Source: Sanguinoderma infundibulare (lineage: Eukaryota > Basidiomycota > Agaricomycetes > Polyporales > Polyporaceae). From it: a DNA stretch of 64,000 nucleotides. The stretch lies in NCBI GenBank assembly GCA_032821775.1, contig JAVLRN010000007.1, forward strand, positions 1,178,001 to 1,242,000, given 5' to 3'. Below, piece after piece: positions 10,158 through 21,710 of this stretch (position 1 is the first letter of the stretch; each line of letters begins with the position of its first letter). The position numbers were made by a program, and so were the translations under genes. Below the pieces are notes generated by a model. The model did no database searches and was not told where the DNA came from. It saw only the letters and a list, made by a program, of their open reading frames with translations.

Positions 10158-10690
10158 TTGGTCCGAGAATTTTCCCGCTGAACCCGAAAGCGTTTCCACA
10201 CCATTCCTTTCCTCCCTCGTTCAATTATCCTACGTCTGATGCACTAACAGCTTCGGAAGCCAATGAGTGCACGCGAAAGCAAACCCTACCTCCCGAAGGA
10301 GAGGCGTACGTGAGCCGAGCCAGCACAGCGAAGAGAGATAGAGAGAGGAAAGAGATATAAATAGAGGGATGTGGCGCTATTTACATGTCAGATTACAGCT
10401 AGACATACACTCGAGGATCCTGGGTGACACAGTGAACACGGCCGCCGCCGCCGCAATACGTGATTCGCTACTAGGGGAAAACGGGTGATGGATGATGACA
10501 GGGGAGAACGTCCTATGGTATAGAGGGGATACGTGGATGCCCTAGCCAGGAGTGGGTGAATAATAGCTTCGGAAAACACAAAATCAAGAATGAAATCTTT
10601 CGTGGCCCCTGGGGCCGAACGTGCACCCGCCAGCACTGCGCACCGACCGCGCACAGCGTTAGCAGCGACACGCGTATCTCGACGCTACGC
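10158..10690. other. Spacer between repeat copy A and the VTS1 stop codon
   Basis: No gene recognised. The stretch holds short CGC runs and an AGAGAGA-type tract around 10330-10365. It contains the 3' UTR of the minus-strand VTS1 gene on its right side. Confidence 0.4.
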
Positions 10691-13208
10691 TCAAGCAGAG
10701 GGAGCGGCACCGGCCGGGCCCTCGATGCCCATCTTCTTGCGCACGACCTCGAACGTCTTGAGCATCTTCCTCCGCGCCCCCAGGGCCGCGACGCCCTTCG
10801 CCTCAAGCTGGGCCTCGTCCATAGTGACCATGTCGCGCCACGACATGCCCTCAAAGTTCGGTGTGTACTTGTGCAACCGCAGGCTCCGCAGCCACCCGGG
10901 GATGTCTTCGAGCAGCTTCGGGTCCACGTCCTCCTCGTCCTTCTTCTCCCCGCGTTGGCCAGGCGACTTCGAGTTGCCGCCGCGGTTGCCCATGCCCCGG
11001 TTGCCGCGCATGTTCCCGTTGCTGCCCATCCCCATCCCGAACGCGTTCAGGCCTGGCTGGCCGAGCTGTCCGAGCTGACCCGCCGCCGCCATCTGCATCG
11101 CCAACATCTGCTCCGGCGTCAGGCCCATCGCTGCCAGGTTCGACACGTTGAACATGCTGTTGAACGGGCTGACAGGCGCCATGCCCGCCGCGGCGAGCGC
11201 AGCCATGTTGAACCCGCCAGTGCCAAGCGGGCCCGCGAGTGCCGGGTTGCCCATGCCCATAGCACCGAAGCCAGCCATGCCGAGGCCGTTCATGCTGCCG
11301 TCGTCGCTGAATCGGCCGGACGTGTTCGAGAGCGCAGGGCTGCGCGCGCCGCCCCAGCCAGCCTGCCCGCCGAACGCGTGGAGGTTCCCGTTGCCGCTCA
11401 CGTTACGCAGGCCTCCCGAAACGTTGCGCTGGTTGCCGGTGTGATGAATCTGGTTTTCTTCGCCGTCGGTGTTGTTCTGCGCACCCTTCGAGAGGCGGTT
11501 GAACTTTTTGGGGGGATCAGACATGAGGGGCACGGCGGCGCCTCCACCTGCGGTCCAGTCGTTGAGCTTCTGCGCAGCGGCGTCGAGGCTCTGGCCGGGG
11601 TTGCGGGTATCCTTGAAGATCGGGATCAGGGGAGTATTCACCATGCTCGCCCAGCTACCGCCGGGCATGGGTGAGAGCTGGTCGCCGTCATCGCCTCGCG
11701 GCGACTTGAGGGCGTTCGCGAGACCAGAGAAGTCAGTGCTCTTTGGACGCGACGCGGGGTTAGGCGTGATGGTGATCTCCTGCGCAGGGGACGGCGAGGA
11801 CGAGCGCTCGTCAACCTGTCCGAGTTGGTTGGAGCCAGAACCCCAAGTGTTACGGTCCGCTCCGACAGTAGAGGAAAGGACTGGCGCGGAGATGCGGTGG
11901 GCTGCGTTGCTCGCCTTGAGCTTCGCGCGCTGCTGAGCAAGGGTGCTGGCGGGGTCACTGCCGTTGTTGGCAGAGTCAGGAGAAAGGAACGCGCTGCCAC
12001 CAAGGGCAGAACCGGAGAAATTGCGTGTGGTGGGCGACCCCGGCAAGTTGGACTTCAATCCAGGGGACTTCAAGCTCATGCTCGCGAGCTTAGCCTCCAT
12101 CTGGCTCTGCATCGAACCTCCGACGGCAGGCGAAAGGAGGGCGGTCATGGGGTCTGACCGAGCCATTTGCTGAAGGACGGTGATGAAGAATCGAATTTGA
12201 ACTTGCGTAGAATGTTGCAAAAGACTGTAAAGAGCGGCTGTGCGCTCAGCTTCGGAGAGAACTTTGAACCCTGATTGGACAAGTCAGCATCAATATCAAG
12301 TACCAGTGAACAGCTTGAGGACGGCGGATCATAAACATCACAGAAACATGTCATGATAATGGATGCCTCTCCCACGACATATGACATCGCTGTGGCCGGT
12401 CCAACGCACAGTGCCACGGCGCGCACGCGGCAAAACACGTTTGGGATACCGATACACGCACAGGGAACATACGTAAGGAGAAATTTTACTCACATTGCTC
12501 GATGGCACTCAGTTCCTCCTTGAAATTGACGTCAAGAGAGGCAGCAGCCATTTCTTCCTACATGACGAGAAGCGGGCGAAGAGAACGTTCAGAGCTGGGA
12601 TGGCAATAGCAGTTGCCAAGTACTCACCAGCGTCACCTCGTAGTTCTGGAAAGTCTCGAACCATTGGTCGATAGCTTCGGCTATATGAGACTGATGAGCA
12701 TTCCGACCGCAAACAGATATACGACATCCCGTTCGGGAGGACGAGGATAACCGCTATAGCCGGGTGACTGGAGAAGCCTCGTCCATCGAGGACGATGCAA
12801 GAGCTCTCCATCCATACCCAGAACTACAACAACCCTCCTCTACACAAGTATGGACCACTGCCCGCCAAAGCCCTAAGCCGCTCCCCGGATACTATGCGGC
12901 TAGGACCGTTTTCGTTGGTGGTCCAGAGCGATCCCGGGCATCGCGCGCAGTGCCGAACGGGCGTAAAGCGATTACTCACCCTCTGGAGTCTGGAACATGC
13001 CCGCGCTGCCCAAAAGCTCGCTTGTAGGACGGGCACCACCGTTGGTCGCACCTGGGCGAGGAGAAGCGGGGGAAAGACCACCCTGGATGCCACCGACGGG
13101 GCGGGCGGACGATGGACCCATGGAGGCACGGAAGTTGGGCGACCTGCCGCCGGCGTTACCGCCAGGGGCGGGAGAGACACTGGGACTAGGAGGGGCGAGA
13201 CTAGACAT
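10691..13208 (-). CDS. VTS1: VTS1-like post-transcriptional regulator with C-terminal SAM domain
   Basis: Four exons (13208-12980, 12680-12628, 12557-12494, 12270-10691) give 641 aa in frame. The N-terminus is Ser/Pro/Gly-rich. The short exons encode AIDQWFETFQNYEVTLEEM, and the conserved block continues with WFKVLSEAERTAALYSLLQ and FFITVLQQMARSDP, features of the Vts1/Smaug-like family. The middle is a long disordered Asn/Gly/Met-rich stretch. Residues about 560-625 form the SAM domain, with LEDIPGWLRSLRLHKYTPNF and GVAALGARRKMLKTFEVVRK. Vts1 binds hairpins with a CNGG-type loop and promotes deadenylation and decay of target mRNAs in the cytoplasm. Family identity is strong; the role is inferred from yeast. 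Confidence 0.9.
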
Positions 13209-14214
13209 GTTTTGTTGAAAGGGCAAAGAAGCTAAGGACTGCAAGTCGACGTCGAGTCGGGGTTGGCTAGAATCAAGGCAACACGTTCCGGGGTGCGTGC
13301 AACGATGTCTAGACAAGACCAGCGGAGCCTGCCGGTCTAGGGAATGGCAAAGTCGGTGAAAGACGGCTCGCGACAGCGACGAAGTCGGGGAGGACGTCGA
13401 GGACGATGAGGACGATGAGAAAGGAGACCCGAACAGCGGGGTTCCACACCTTATGCTGGCACCGGCGCCCGCCGCACAAACACGCGCAAACAGCCCCCCT
13501 CCTTCCTCCCATCACCATCATCCGACGCCCACTCACTGCCTCCACCCCTTCCTGCCCCCGCCGCCCCAATATTCGATTCTCGTCCAGGAACACTACTAAC
13601 CAAGCGGCTCACTGTGCGGGCTAGATTGATTCGGCAGCGTCGACGGAGACATTCCGACTCAGGCCCGGTATTGTCGACTTATTGGCACTGGCCAAATGAA
13701 GTCCCTTGTATCATATGCTTTCGACCGCAGGGCCACTTTGTTTCATCTCAGACACCCAATCCGGGCGTTGCCGCTCAAATGGTGCTAACATCGGTCGCAG
13801 TGGGAACCTGGAGTGCGGGTGTATCCAGCCGCGAGAATCGTCGACTCCGAGTCTTGCATGCTTATAATTCGCACCCTACCGTCGTGGAAAAGGGGCGGCG
13901 GATTGGTACGAGACAAGGAGTTATAATGTTAGGTAGCAGTGCCTAGTTAAACTATGCTGGATACATCCGTCGTTCCTGGCCCCGTCCGATCACGTTCCTC
14001 GTACAGACAGCCTCTGCGTAGTGACGGTGACAAGCGGTCGCATTTGTGTCGCTACGTGCCAACGTCTTCCATTCCCGTCAGATACGGGTAGCGGACACCT
14101 TGTCTACCTCACAGACCACTCAGATAACACGACTAAAACATTTACGCCGCCTCCTCAACGGTCTGCCGTCACTCAAACTGCGCAGCAGAACACAATACCA
14201 TACAATACACGCGA
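13209..14214. other. Promoter and 5' region of VTS1; no recognised gene
   Basis: Contains pyrimidine-rich tracts near 13490-13560 upstream of VTS1, and otherwise only short frames without motifs. Confidence 0.4.
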
Positions 14215-14700
14215 CTATTCGCTTCCAGAATCCTCACCTCGACGATCATTCCTTTTCCTCCACTCAAGCCACTCCGGCCAGCCGTGACCCAACCCGCTCA
14301 CAAATCCTTCCGTGAACCTGTGCGTCACCCAGTAATTCCAGTGTAATCCCACTGCCGTGATCACCAGCTCGTCTACCCACTTGGAGAGCTCCAGAGCACC
14401 GTCCCGCCCGTCCGAGAAGCGCGTGCGCGTCATCGCGAACCGCCTGATCGGATGTCCGGCCTCCTTCCGAGCCTCGACAAACCTTGTGGGTGTATACGTG
14501 CGACATGGAGGACGTCGGGGATGTGACAAGTTCACCAAAGCCAGACACAACAGCAGCTGTCCTGCCCGCGGCTCCAGCAGGGTCTCGGGTACGGTCGTCT
14601 TCGGGCGGTCGTTGTTCGTGTTGAACGGGTACTTGTCAGGCACGAGCACCAGTGTGGGGCGTCCGCGTCCTAGTCCGACTCATGCTCGTGCATGACCTCG
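14215..14700 (-). pseudogene. Unrecognised coding-like minus-strand ORF, possibly an F-box protein tail
   Basis: A 144-codon open frame from 14649 contains VPDKYPFNTNNDRPKTTVPE, then FVEARKEAGHPIRRFAM and LSKWVDELVITAVGLHWNYW. The second segment resembles the C-terminal strand and helix pattern of fungal F-box proteins. Upstream, a different frame (14660-14790) contains YNYYHNQLANDTCTNGVH and stops. No clear start, F-box or splice connection was found. It sits directly downstream of the pectin methylesterase on the same strand. Could be a decayed gene or the last exon of an unresolved one. Confidence 0.3.
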
Positions 14701-14845
14701 ATGTGGACGCCGTTCGTGCAAGTATCGTTGGCGAGCTGATTGTGGTAGTAGTTGTAGGGGTGATCCGGAGGCGGAACAGGCTGTGATTGACATCGGAGAT
14801 CATACAGCACTTCGGCATCCGATCCGCCTCTCGTATGCAGCGCGT

Positions 14846-16468
14846 TTACAGGGTGTACTCGAAATCAATCCACTTGGGCCGCTCGAGGAACACCTTATCA
14901 ATCGTGAAGTTCTTCGCCTCATCCGGGGTCAAGATATGCTCCAATGCGATACGGGCGGAGGTGTTACCGCCGGGGCCTGCGAAGACGTATGGGCCTTGTT
15001 TATCTCTGTCTCAGTCCACAAAATGCGGAGGTGTTTTGCTTACCATAAGACTCGAATTCTGCGTAGAAAGTTGTGTTCATGATCACAGGTCTGCAGGGTT
15101 TGTTCAGAACATGTCATCATGTCTGTCGAATCCTGCAACACACCTCGCGCTGTCAAACGGTGTCCACCCAGCAGGCTCGATGCTATCATCCATGAAGGTT
15201 CGCAGATACACTGTAGTCGCGAGGTCGTTCCAAGGCCGGCCAAGGAAGCATTTTCCGTCGGTGACGGCGGTAGCATTCGCATCCGGGGACTATGAAACAG
15301 TGAGACAGCATAAGGAATGAATCGACAGTTTTGCGCGAGGCGTGGGATGACGCACCCGTATGATCCTAGAGTTGGAGATGTATGCACCATATCGGTTTCC
15401 AGGCGCATCAGTTAAGTTTGTGCCCTTCCAAGCCGCTATTCCGCCGCCACACGCACGGTTGGCCAGCGTGATGTTTTCGAACCAACTACACGGTACACGG
15501 TGTTCAGTGTCCGTGTGCAATACAAGCACGCTGACGAAGACTCACGCGGTTCCGAAGCCGAACAGGTCTGTGAAACAAGTCAGCTTTTACGCAATCGTAT
15601 CCGTAGTAAGCTCACTCACAATCCGTCTGCCCGAAGATGATGCTGTCGACGACGTACGTGCTCGCGTTTCGGCCGGTGTACCAGGTGTCCTGGTAGCTCG
15701 CGAACGTGCATCCGTAGAAGGACGCGTTTGCGTACGAAATGTCAGTAACCAGCGCCTGCGAAATGGAAAAGTTCGCCTGCGTTCGCGGTCAATCCAAGCA
15801 TCCGACATACGTCGTCGTTTTCACTTGCCGCTCGGTTCTCGAAATCGATGTTGTACGCCTTGAAGTCGACGTTGCCAAAGAGGGGCTGGAGGGGAGCGCC
15901 GGTTGGTCCAGCGCCGATCAGCGACGCGTTGAAAGAGGGTGCGACGAGAAGGACGGCCGACTGCGCGTCGTCCATGCCTGTCTGGACGAACTGATTGTTC
16001 CATATGTGCACGAGGTTGCGAGTGGAAGCGTTTGCAGCAGGGTCGAAAGCCGTCTCAGGATCGAGTTGACCCTAAATATTCGAAGTGAGAGAAGGGAAAC
16101 GATGACATGCTTCGGGAACGTACCAGGAGGATAACGGGGGCTGCGCGAGTAATGTTTACAGTCTCGCGGTATTCCCCGGCACCTACGAGGATGGTTGCTG
16201 GAGCTCCCTCTTGCCTGTATGCGACAAATGAGGGCATACACCTAATAGTCACGATTCAAAGGCGGACTTACAGCGATGACACGGCCGCCTGAACGCTACT
16301 GAAGTCGGCGCGGGGATCGTCTTGAGAGACGAAAATCGTACCAGGAGCGCAGCCAGTCAAGGGCGACAGGCTTGCGGGCTTCTTGAGCTGACACTGGAGG
16401 TGCGTGGGGGACAAGGCCCGTGTTGCACCGAGCGCGATCAAAGGCCAAAGCCAACGCAGTCCGACCAT
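14846..16468 (-). CDS. Secreted pectin methylesterase (carbohydrate esterase family 8)
   Basis: Nine exons (16468-16272, 16214-16124, 16071-15811, 15755-15620, 15567-15546, 15485-15356, 15289-15144, 15090-15044, 14976-14846) splice to 386 aa. A signal peptide (MVGLRWLWPLIALGATRALS) leads a right-handed beta-helix enzyme. Conserved family features visible are ADFSSVQAAV, TILVGAGEYRETVNI, the catalytic-region SYQDTWYTGR, the Asp in SIIFGQTDYLFG, and the FLGRPW motif with the conserved Arg. It demethylates homogalacturonan outside the cell, making it accessible to polygalacturonases and lyases. Length is normal for fungal CE8. The family call is firm; the substrate is inferred from the family. 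Confidence 0.9.
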
Positions 16469-16789
16469 CCTGTGCTCTCATCTCGACATGCTTTCCGGTA
16501 TTCGCCCTTGTTATATGAAGTGAACGGGCCGTCGGAGAGTCATAGGACCCCATCATTGCCATCTATTTGTACCGTAAAGCGGACATAGAGCTTCCTGTTT
16601 ATTTATACATGACCACATGCGAGAGGGCAAGTGAGCAAGAAGGGTCTCTTCTAAGCACGCGTGAAGTCCGTACCTCAGCGACACCTGGCGGTTGCAATCA
16701 GAATTGGATCAATTGTTGTCGAAAACCATGGATTCGGAAGTAGATGGGCTGGGGAAACAAGCAAGCATGGTTTGGGAACAACATCAAGG

Positions 16790-17112
16790 CTTTCAAGCAT
16801 CGGGCTCACCGTCGGTGTTGTGCAGCACGACGTGACCGCCGCCGATGGGACGTTTGCCGTCGTCCGGACCGCCGGGCCTTGAGGTGCCGGACCGCCACCA
16901 CTTGTCGGCCACTCATCCCATCATCGTCCCGCGGCTTGCAGAAACCTGTTGACCTCCTCGGCTTCGCAATATGAAGCGCATAGGGAGCGGGATCCCAGCC
17001 ACGTGTCAGCCACCGCCAGGGCGTATATACAACCCGGACAAGAGTCCAGGACCGCCAGGACACGCTTGCCCTCTTGCCCCACTGCCCTTGAAGCTATACT
17101 CTTTCAACGCAG
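16790..17112 (+). repeat. Isolated leader fragment of the dispersed repeat family
   Basis: This segment aligns with the leader of repeat copy A in plus orientation. Shared blocks include CTTTCAAGCA, GCCGTCGTCCGGACCGCCGG, ACCTGTTGACCTCCTCGGCT and CAGCCACCGCCAGG. They run on through the TATA region (GCGTATATAC) to CTATACTCTTTCAACGCA, where similarity stops 15-20 bases before the expected ATG. No ORF follows. It is either a truncated copy or a solo leader left by recombination. Confidence 0.75.
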
Positions 17113-17459
17113 ACAAGGCTAGTAGGATGGGATCATGATACCGATACAACGTTGCCAGAGGGTGGACGTAGAGGTACAGGCTGAGTAGGTAGGTGTTTGA
17201 ATACAAGAAGGCATCTATTCCAGCAATCCCAAAGGATTGCATACGTATCAGCCGCGAAGCGACATGACACATTCGTTACGGGTCGTTATGCATCCCCAGG
17301 TCATGCCTACACTGCAACGCAAGCGTAAAACATGGGACAAAAACCTTAAAGGACGGCGAATCGTGAAAAGAGTGGGGCTCCGAGTCGCGCACGGAGAACA
17401 CATGAACGGAGCTCGAAGAAGCCAACAAGACGGAAAGCAGAGATGGAAGACACGGACCT
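17113..17459. other. Gap between leader relic and BTB gene
   Basis: No gene recognised; the right part is the 3' flank of the minus-strand BTB gene. Confidence 0.4.
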
Positions 17460-18887
17460 CTAGAAATCGTCCGAGAAGTAGTCCGCTAGGCTCTCCTTGA
17501 TCTCCCGCATCCGCATCGACGTCGCCACCAGCGCGCTCTCCCGGCAGTGAGGCATCCCGTCCAGGAAACCCTGACTCGGGATCTCCCTCTCCACCAACGC
17601 CTTCATCATGCTCTCCGAGAGCATGATCTTCCCCAGCACGTCCTCGCGCGCCAGCCCCGGCATCACCTGCGTCCCCGTCTCGAGCACGGTGCGCCAGAGC
17701 GCGCCCCAGGCCTTGGCGCATCGCTGCTGGTGCGTGCACCGCGCACCGTGTGTCAGTGCGGGCGGCTGCGACGAGAGGCCGTCCCAGAGCTTCGAGAGCG
17801 CGTAGTATCCGGCGAGGAGGCGGACGCGCTGCGTGCGCGTCAGGCCGCGCTCGGCGTCCCACGCTGCCTTGCCACGGAGCATGAGCGCGTGGTAGGCAAG
17901 GCCGACGATGGGCCGCAGGTTGAAGCGTTCCCCGATGGCGATGGCGAGCACGAGGTCGCGACCTTCGCCGATGAGCCGCTTCCAGCGCGTGAGCGTGCAC
18001 TCGAGGAGGTCTGCGCGCTCGCAAAGGGCGGCGAGCTCCGTGAGCTGCACAAGCGTGGGCGGGTGCGAGGACGAGGCGACGGGCAGGCCACCTGCGGTGA
18101 CCATGGGCGGGTGGTGGGTGGCGGTAAGAGGTGTGGGGGCGTTGCTAGTGGAGATGGTGGTGAGGATGTCGTCGAACGCGCCCGAGCGCGAGTAGTAGTG
18201 GAGGAGGGCGGAGAGGGCCCAGGTCATGATGTTGCGGAACTGGTACTTGTGGGTGATGCGGACGAGGTTGGCGAGCTGGGTGCAATCGGCCTCAGCCGTC
18301 ATGGCGATCGTGAGCTCATGAGGTCTATGCGAGCATACATCGGGGCAAAAAGATGGAGCCATAACGCGCATAGGATGCATGGGCAATGGATGATTGGAGG
18401 GTAGGGTGAGAGGAATGATTGTGAACGAGAATGGGGCAGTGAGGACTTACAGCGAGTAGAGTGCCCAGAGGAGGGCGCGGAACTCGTCCGCAGTATCGCC
18501 CTGGAGCCTGATAGGGTTGTCGTCGCTCTCGCCCTCCTGCGCGACGGTCATGCTTGAGTCTGAGCGCGCCGAGTCTGCCTCCCCGGAGAGCTGGAACATG
18601 GTCTCGAATGCGGACTTGTCCTTTGTGAGGACGGAACGGTGGACCTAGAGTGGTGGAAGACACGAAGGGTCAATGTCCTTGACCGCGTCTGCTCACGAAG
18701 GGCGGATACGGACCTTGAAGAGCGTGTTTTCGACGAGCAAGACGCTGTTCCCATCGTGTATGTAATAGGACGGGTCTCTGCTCGGGCCCGGCATGGAGAG
18801 AAGGAGGATGCCATCGTTCAAGAAGGAGTTGGTCATGTTCATGAGCGGGCTACCGGGAGGGAGAGTTGGCTGGTCGTGTTGAGCCAT
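17460..18887 (-). CDS. BTB/POZ domain-containing protein
   Basis: Three exons (18887-18714, 18644-18451, 18324-17460) give 410 aa. The N-terminus contains DPSYYIHDGNSVLLVENTLF followed by KVHRSVLTKDKSAFETMFQL and an acidic stretch, then EFRALLWALYS. This is the arrangement of the basidiomycete-expanded BTB family, in which the first exon carries the strand pair and the second the dimerisation helices. The C-terminal 280 residues are helical, with ANLVRITHKYQFRNIMTWAL (the usual post-BTB helix) and a Cys-containing segment near the end. Such proteins are putative Cullin-3 adaptors or transcriptional co-regulators; no specific target can be named. Splice phases (0, 2) are consistent. Confidence 0.85.
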
Positions 18888-19054
18888 GGTCGAGCAATTT
18901 GGCGTCGTCGCGGGTCGTCACCAAACGGGAGCGTGGCAGAGCACGGAAGGGAAGAGCAGCTGCAAAGATCGAGCTCCGGATGGGCGGATGGTGGCAGCTC
19001 GCGCCTAGGCTGTGACATCTTTACCTGTCTTCTATTCTCTCTCCTTCGAGACCG

Positions 19055-19152
19055 TCATAGAGACCACTATCTGCAGCGGTATCCATATAACCACGTTCCG
19101 GTCACGCTGACCGCTCATGGCGCCCACCCCGTGTCCAACGCTACCCGCACCT
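19055..19152 (+). repeat. Internal ORF fragment of the dispersed repeat family
   Basis: About 98 bp (GAGACCACTATCTGCAGCGG through CCCCGTGTCCAACGCTACCC) match codons about 52-83 of the 508-codon ORF, with scattered mismatches that break the frame. It lies just upstream of full copy B in the same orientation. It is therefore a separate, older, partial copy. Confidence 0.75.
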
Positions 19153-19653
19153 CGACCTCCTCGTCCAGCCGGGCCCAAGGCAGGGAGCATTCGGCATTCA
19201 CGAATAGAGTGGTCTCAGCGAACGAGGAGTCAGGGACCCCCGGCAAGCGGACGCCTATTACCTCCGTGCCAGTTTTCCTGCACCCCTCCCGCGATTCCCC
19301 TGCAGAGACAAGAATTCAAGGCGTTGCCGGATTGAATACCTACGTTATGTAACGTCCATCTGCCACGGGACCATTCACGGTGAACCGCGTATCCAGTGTT
19401 GTTTATTGCCGTCAGGCATGCTTGTGGAAGGGCTGTATCGCGTTCAATCGGTACGTGTTGAGCTATTCTCGGAATTTCAGTATGATGATGCTCTGGACAT
19501 GTTAATTGTGACTATGGAGACGGAGGCGAACGCGGCGCAGAATGCGGTTGACCTGCTTACGAAGGTGCCGTTCCACGGCCGCAAAGACGGCAAGCGAACA
19601 AGCAGCGAATTCTGCTCGGCATCCCAGCCACTTGTCAGCCCACCGCCAGGGCG

Positions 19654-19660
19654 TATATAG
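19654..19660 (+). promoter_or_regulatory. TATA box of repeat-family copy B
   Basis: GCGTATATAGGAC lies about 100 bp before the ATG at 19757. It is preceded by the shared CAGCC(A)CCGCCAGG block present in every leader of the family. Confidence 0.5.
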
Positions 19661-19756
19661 GACACGGACAAGAGTCCAGGACCCTTAGGACACGCTTGCC
19701 CTCCTGCCCCCACTCCCTTGAAGCTACTCTCTTTCAGCACAACACTATAAACCAAC

Positions 19757-21283
19757 ATGTACTCAGAACTCCTCTTCCTACTTTCATTCTTGACGATGCT
19801 TCATCTCATCCGCTTCGCGTCATCTTGGTTCCTCAAGCTTGCCTCCATCGTCTTCTATTCGCCCACGGGAGTCTTCAAGATCAGACGCGGAAACACCTCC
19901 AACGCCCCCTTCGAGACCACCATCTGCAGCGGTATCCCTTATATTCACGTTCGGGTCACTCTGACGGCTCATCGCGCCCACCCCGTGTCGAACGCTACCC
20001 GCACCGAGGCTGACACCTCGGGATCCGTCGACAACTCCCGTTACGGTGCTCAGGTAGACGACTCTGCGGACGTGCGTACACCCGCTCCGGTCGACGTCTC
20101 TTCTCCGGCTACTGCCTCTGTGCCTCCCTCTGCCCCGTTCTACGGCGTTGCCTACGGAAAGCCCAAGTCCCCTGCTCCCCTGTCACTGGGCTTTGGAGAG
20201 ACTCTCCGCGCGGACCTCAACTCGGCCGATCACATCGCTCAGGTCTCTTTCGACATGGTCCACGACGTCGACACCATCGGGGCTTGGCTCGCTCACAAGT
20301 GCGGTGCCTTCGCAGGACGGGTCTACCCTCCCGTGCCTTTCTTCGACCGGTCTGCGACAGAGTGCCAGAGACTCTTCATGCGCCTCGACGTCCTCGTCCA
20401 GCCGGAGACGACCGACCTTGGCATCCACTACGTCGTGCTCGTCGTCGAGGTCGTCCCTTCCCACGAGTCCCCGACCGTGTTCACCATCATCGAGCGAGGC
20501 GACTCAGGGGTGGACGTCAGACGCATCGGCCTCCAGTTCCACGGCGTGTTCGCGACGGTCGACGACTTTGTCCTCATGGACTGGCAATCGGGATGCGCGC
20601 CCCTGGGCAGCTTCTTGTCCGAAGACTACCAGCAGCTTGGCCGGAACGTGCGGTGGGAGAAGGAGGCGGACGCGTTCCTCAAGCGGCACGACATCCTGGA
20701 GCAGAAGTGGGTTCATGACGAGGCCTGCGCGATGTGGCTGGAACGTCTTGGGGGCGGCATGGACAAGGGGATGCACGCGAGCGACGAGTACTACGACGAG
20801 TCGGGCGGACAGCGCGATGATGACGGTGATCGGTGGGACGATGACTCCATGGTCAACGCCCCACCCGAATCTGTCCGCTCGACGAGCAGCCTCGACGTCA
20901 ACGCTGACGCCTTCGACCTGGGCTCCGACTCCCTCGGTTCCCGGTACAGTCTCGATGGTGACGCCGTCAAACCTCTGGTGCTTGACTTCGACTGCTTCGG
21001 CTCTGGCTACAGCTTGGACGAGGTCGCATCCAACTACTCGTCGCCCCCGCACACTCCGCGCTCGGACGCTGGATTCGCGCACTCCACTCCGTCCGCATGG
21101 CCGCCAAGCACGCCTGCCCCGCGCACGCCCGAGTTCTGCGGCTTCCGGTGCCCGACATCCTCGTCCACGTTCTCCACGACGCCCTCTACCCACTCCTCAA
21201 CAATCATTGCTGATGATCTGATCGACGATCCTTTCATTTTGGAGCCGAGTTCTTTCTACATGCCGCGCACGGCCGCGGCGTAG
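19757..21283 (+). CDS. Repeat-family protein, copy B (508 aa, unknown function)
   Basis: Same length and layout as the proteins at 8254-9780 and 36631-38157. The hydrophobic N-terminus here reads LLFLLSFLTMLHLIRF. Differences from copy A include F9L, C34Y and several changes in the Ser/Asp tail; the globular core is almost unchanged (one Ala to Val in EQKWVHDEACAMWLERL). The frame is fully open with no intron. Absence of any frameshift in 1.5 kb across three copies suggests recent spread, gene conversion or selection. Not a match to a transposase, integrase or reverse transcriptase that I know. Confidence 0.75.
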   Translation: MYSELLFLLSFLTMLHLIRFASSWFLKLASIVFYSPTGVFKIRRGNTSNAPFETTICSGIPYIHVRVTLTAHRAHPVSNATRTEADTSGSVDNSRYGAQVDDSADVRTPAPVDVSSPATASVPPSAPFYGVAYGKPKSPAPLSLGFGETLRADLNSADHIAQVSFDMVHDVDTIGAWLAHKCGAFAGRVYPPVPFFDRSATECQRLFMRLDVLVQPETTDLGIHYVVLVVEVVPSHESPTVFTIIERGDSGVDVRRIGLQFHGVFATVDDFVLMDWQSGCAPLGSFLSEDYQQLGRNVRWEKEADAFLKRHDILEQKWVHDEACAMWLERLGGGMDKGMHASDEYYDESGGQRDDDGDRWDDDSMVNAPPESVRSTSSLDVNADAFDLGSDSLGSRYSLDGDAVKPLVLDFDCFGSGYSLDEVASNYSSPPHTPRSDAGFAHSTPSAWPPSTPAPRTPEFCGFRCPTSSSTFSTTPSTHSSTIIADDLIDDPFILEPSSFYMPRTAAA

Positions 21284-21710
21284 GTCTTTGGTTTCGGTGT
21301 TTGAGTGTCAGCTTCATCTCTTTTGGGCAAGCAAGATCCAGGTGGGTGACCATTCCACTGGTACCTTCCGGACGGTGCTGACGACTGCTCCATTTCGCAG
21401 TGGTGTCCTCATTCCGGCTTCTACTTCTCGTCCTTTCTTGAATGGTCCCTCCGCATTCGTTTTGCAGGAGAACGCGCCGACTGTCGTCCTCCGGTCTCGT
21501 GCACAGCGCGCGAACCTGGGGTAGTTTCTCCTGCGGTTGCCTCTGGCGATCCGGAGGCGGGAGACGAGCCGTGACGAGGGTTGAATACTCATTCCCCTAC
21601 GGCGCGATCCTCATCTCTTGCGGCATGGTACCTGTCGTTCGGCCTCGGATTGGTTTTACGGCAGATGTGTAACATAGCTTCGTCTAATCCATCTGCTCGT
21701 CTTCTGGAAG

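Larger units (their letters stand above)
19170..21710 (+). repeat. Dispersed repeat family, copy B
   Basis: Shares with copy C a leader beginning at about GGGAGCATTCGGCATTCAC. It contains CGGCAAGCGGACGCCT, CGTGCCAGTTTTCC, GTATCGCGTTCAATCGGTAC and GGAATTTCAGTATGATGATG, followed by the common TATA segment and the ORF. Similarity after the stop continues through GGTTGAATACTCATTCCCCT to CTAATCCATCTGCTC. Orientation is plus, opposite to copies A and C. Confidence 0.75.

Noticed and set aside
10556..11674. 372-codon plus-strand frame over VTS1
   Set aside because: Antisense shadow of the VTS1 coding exon with no recognisable family motif.
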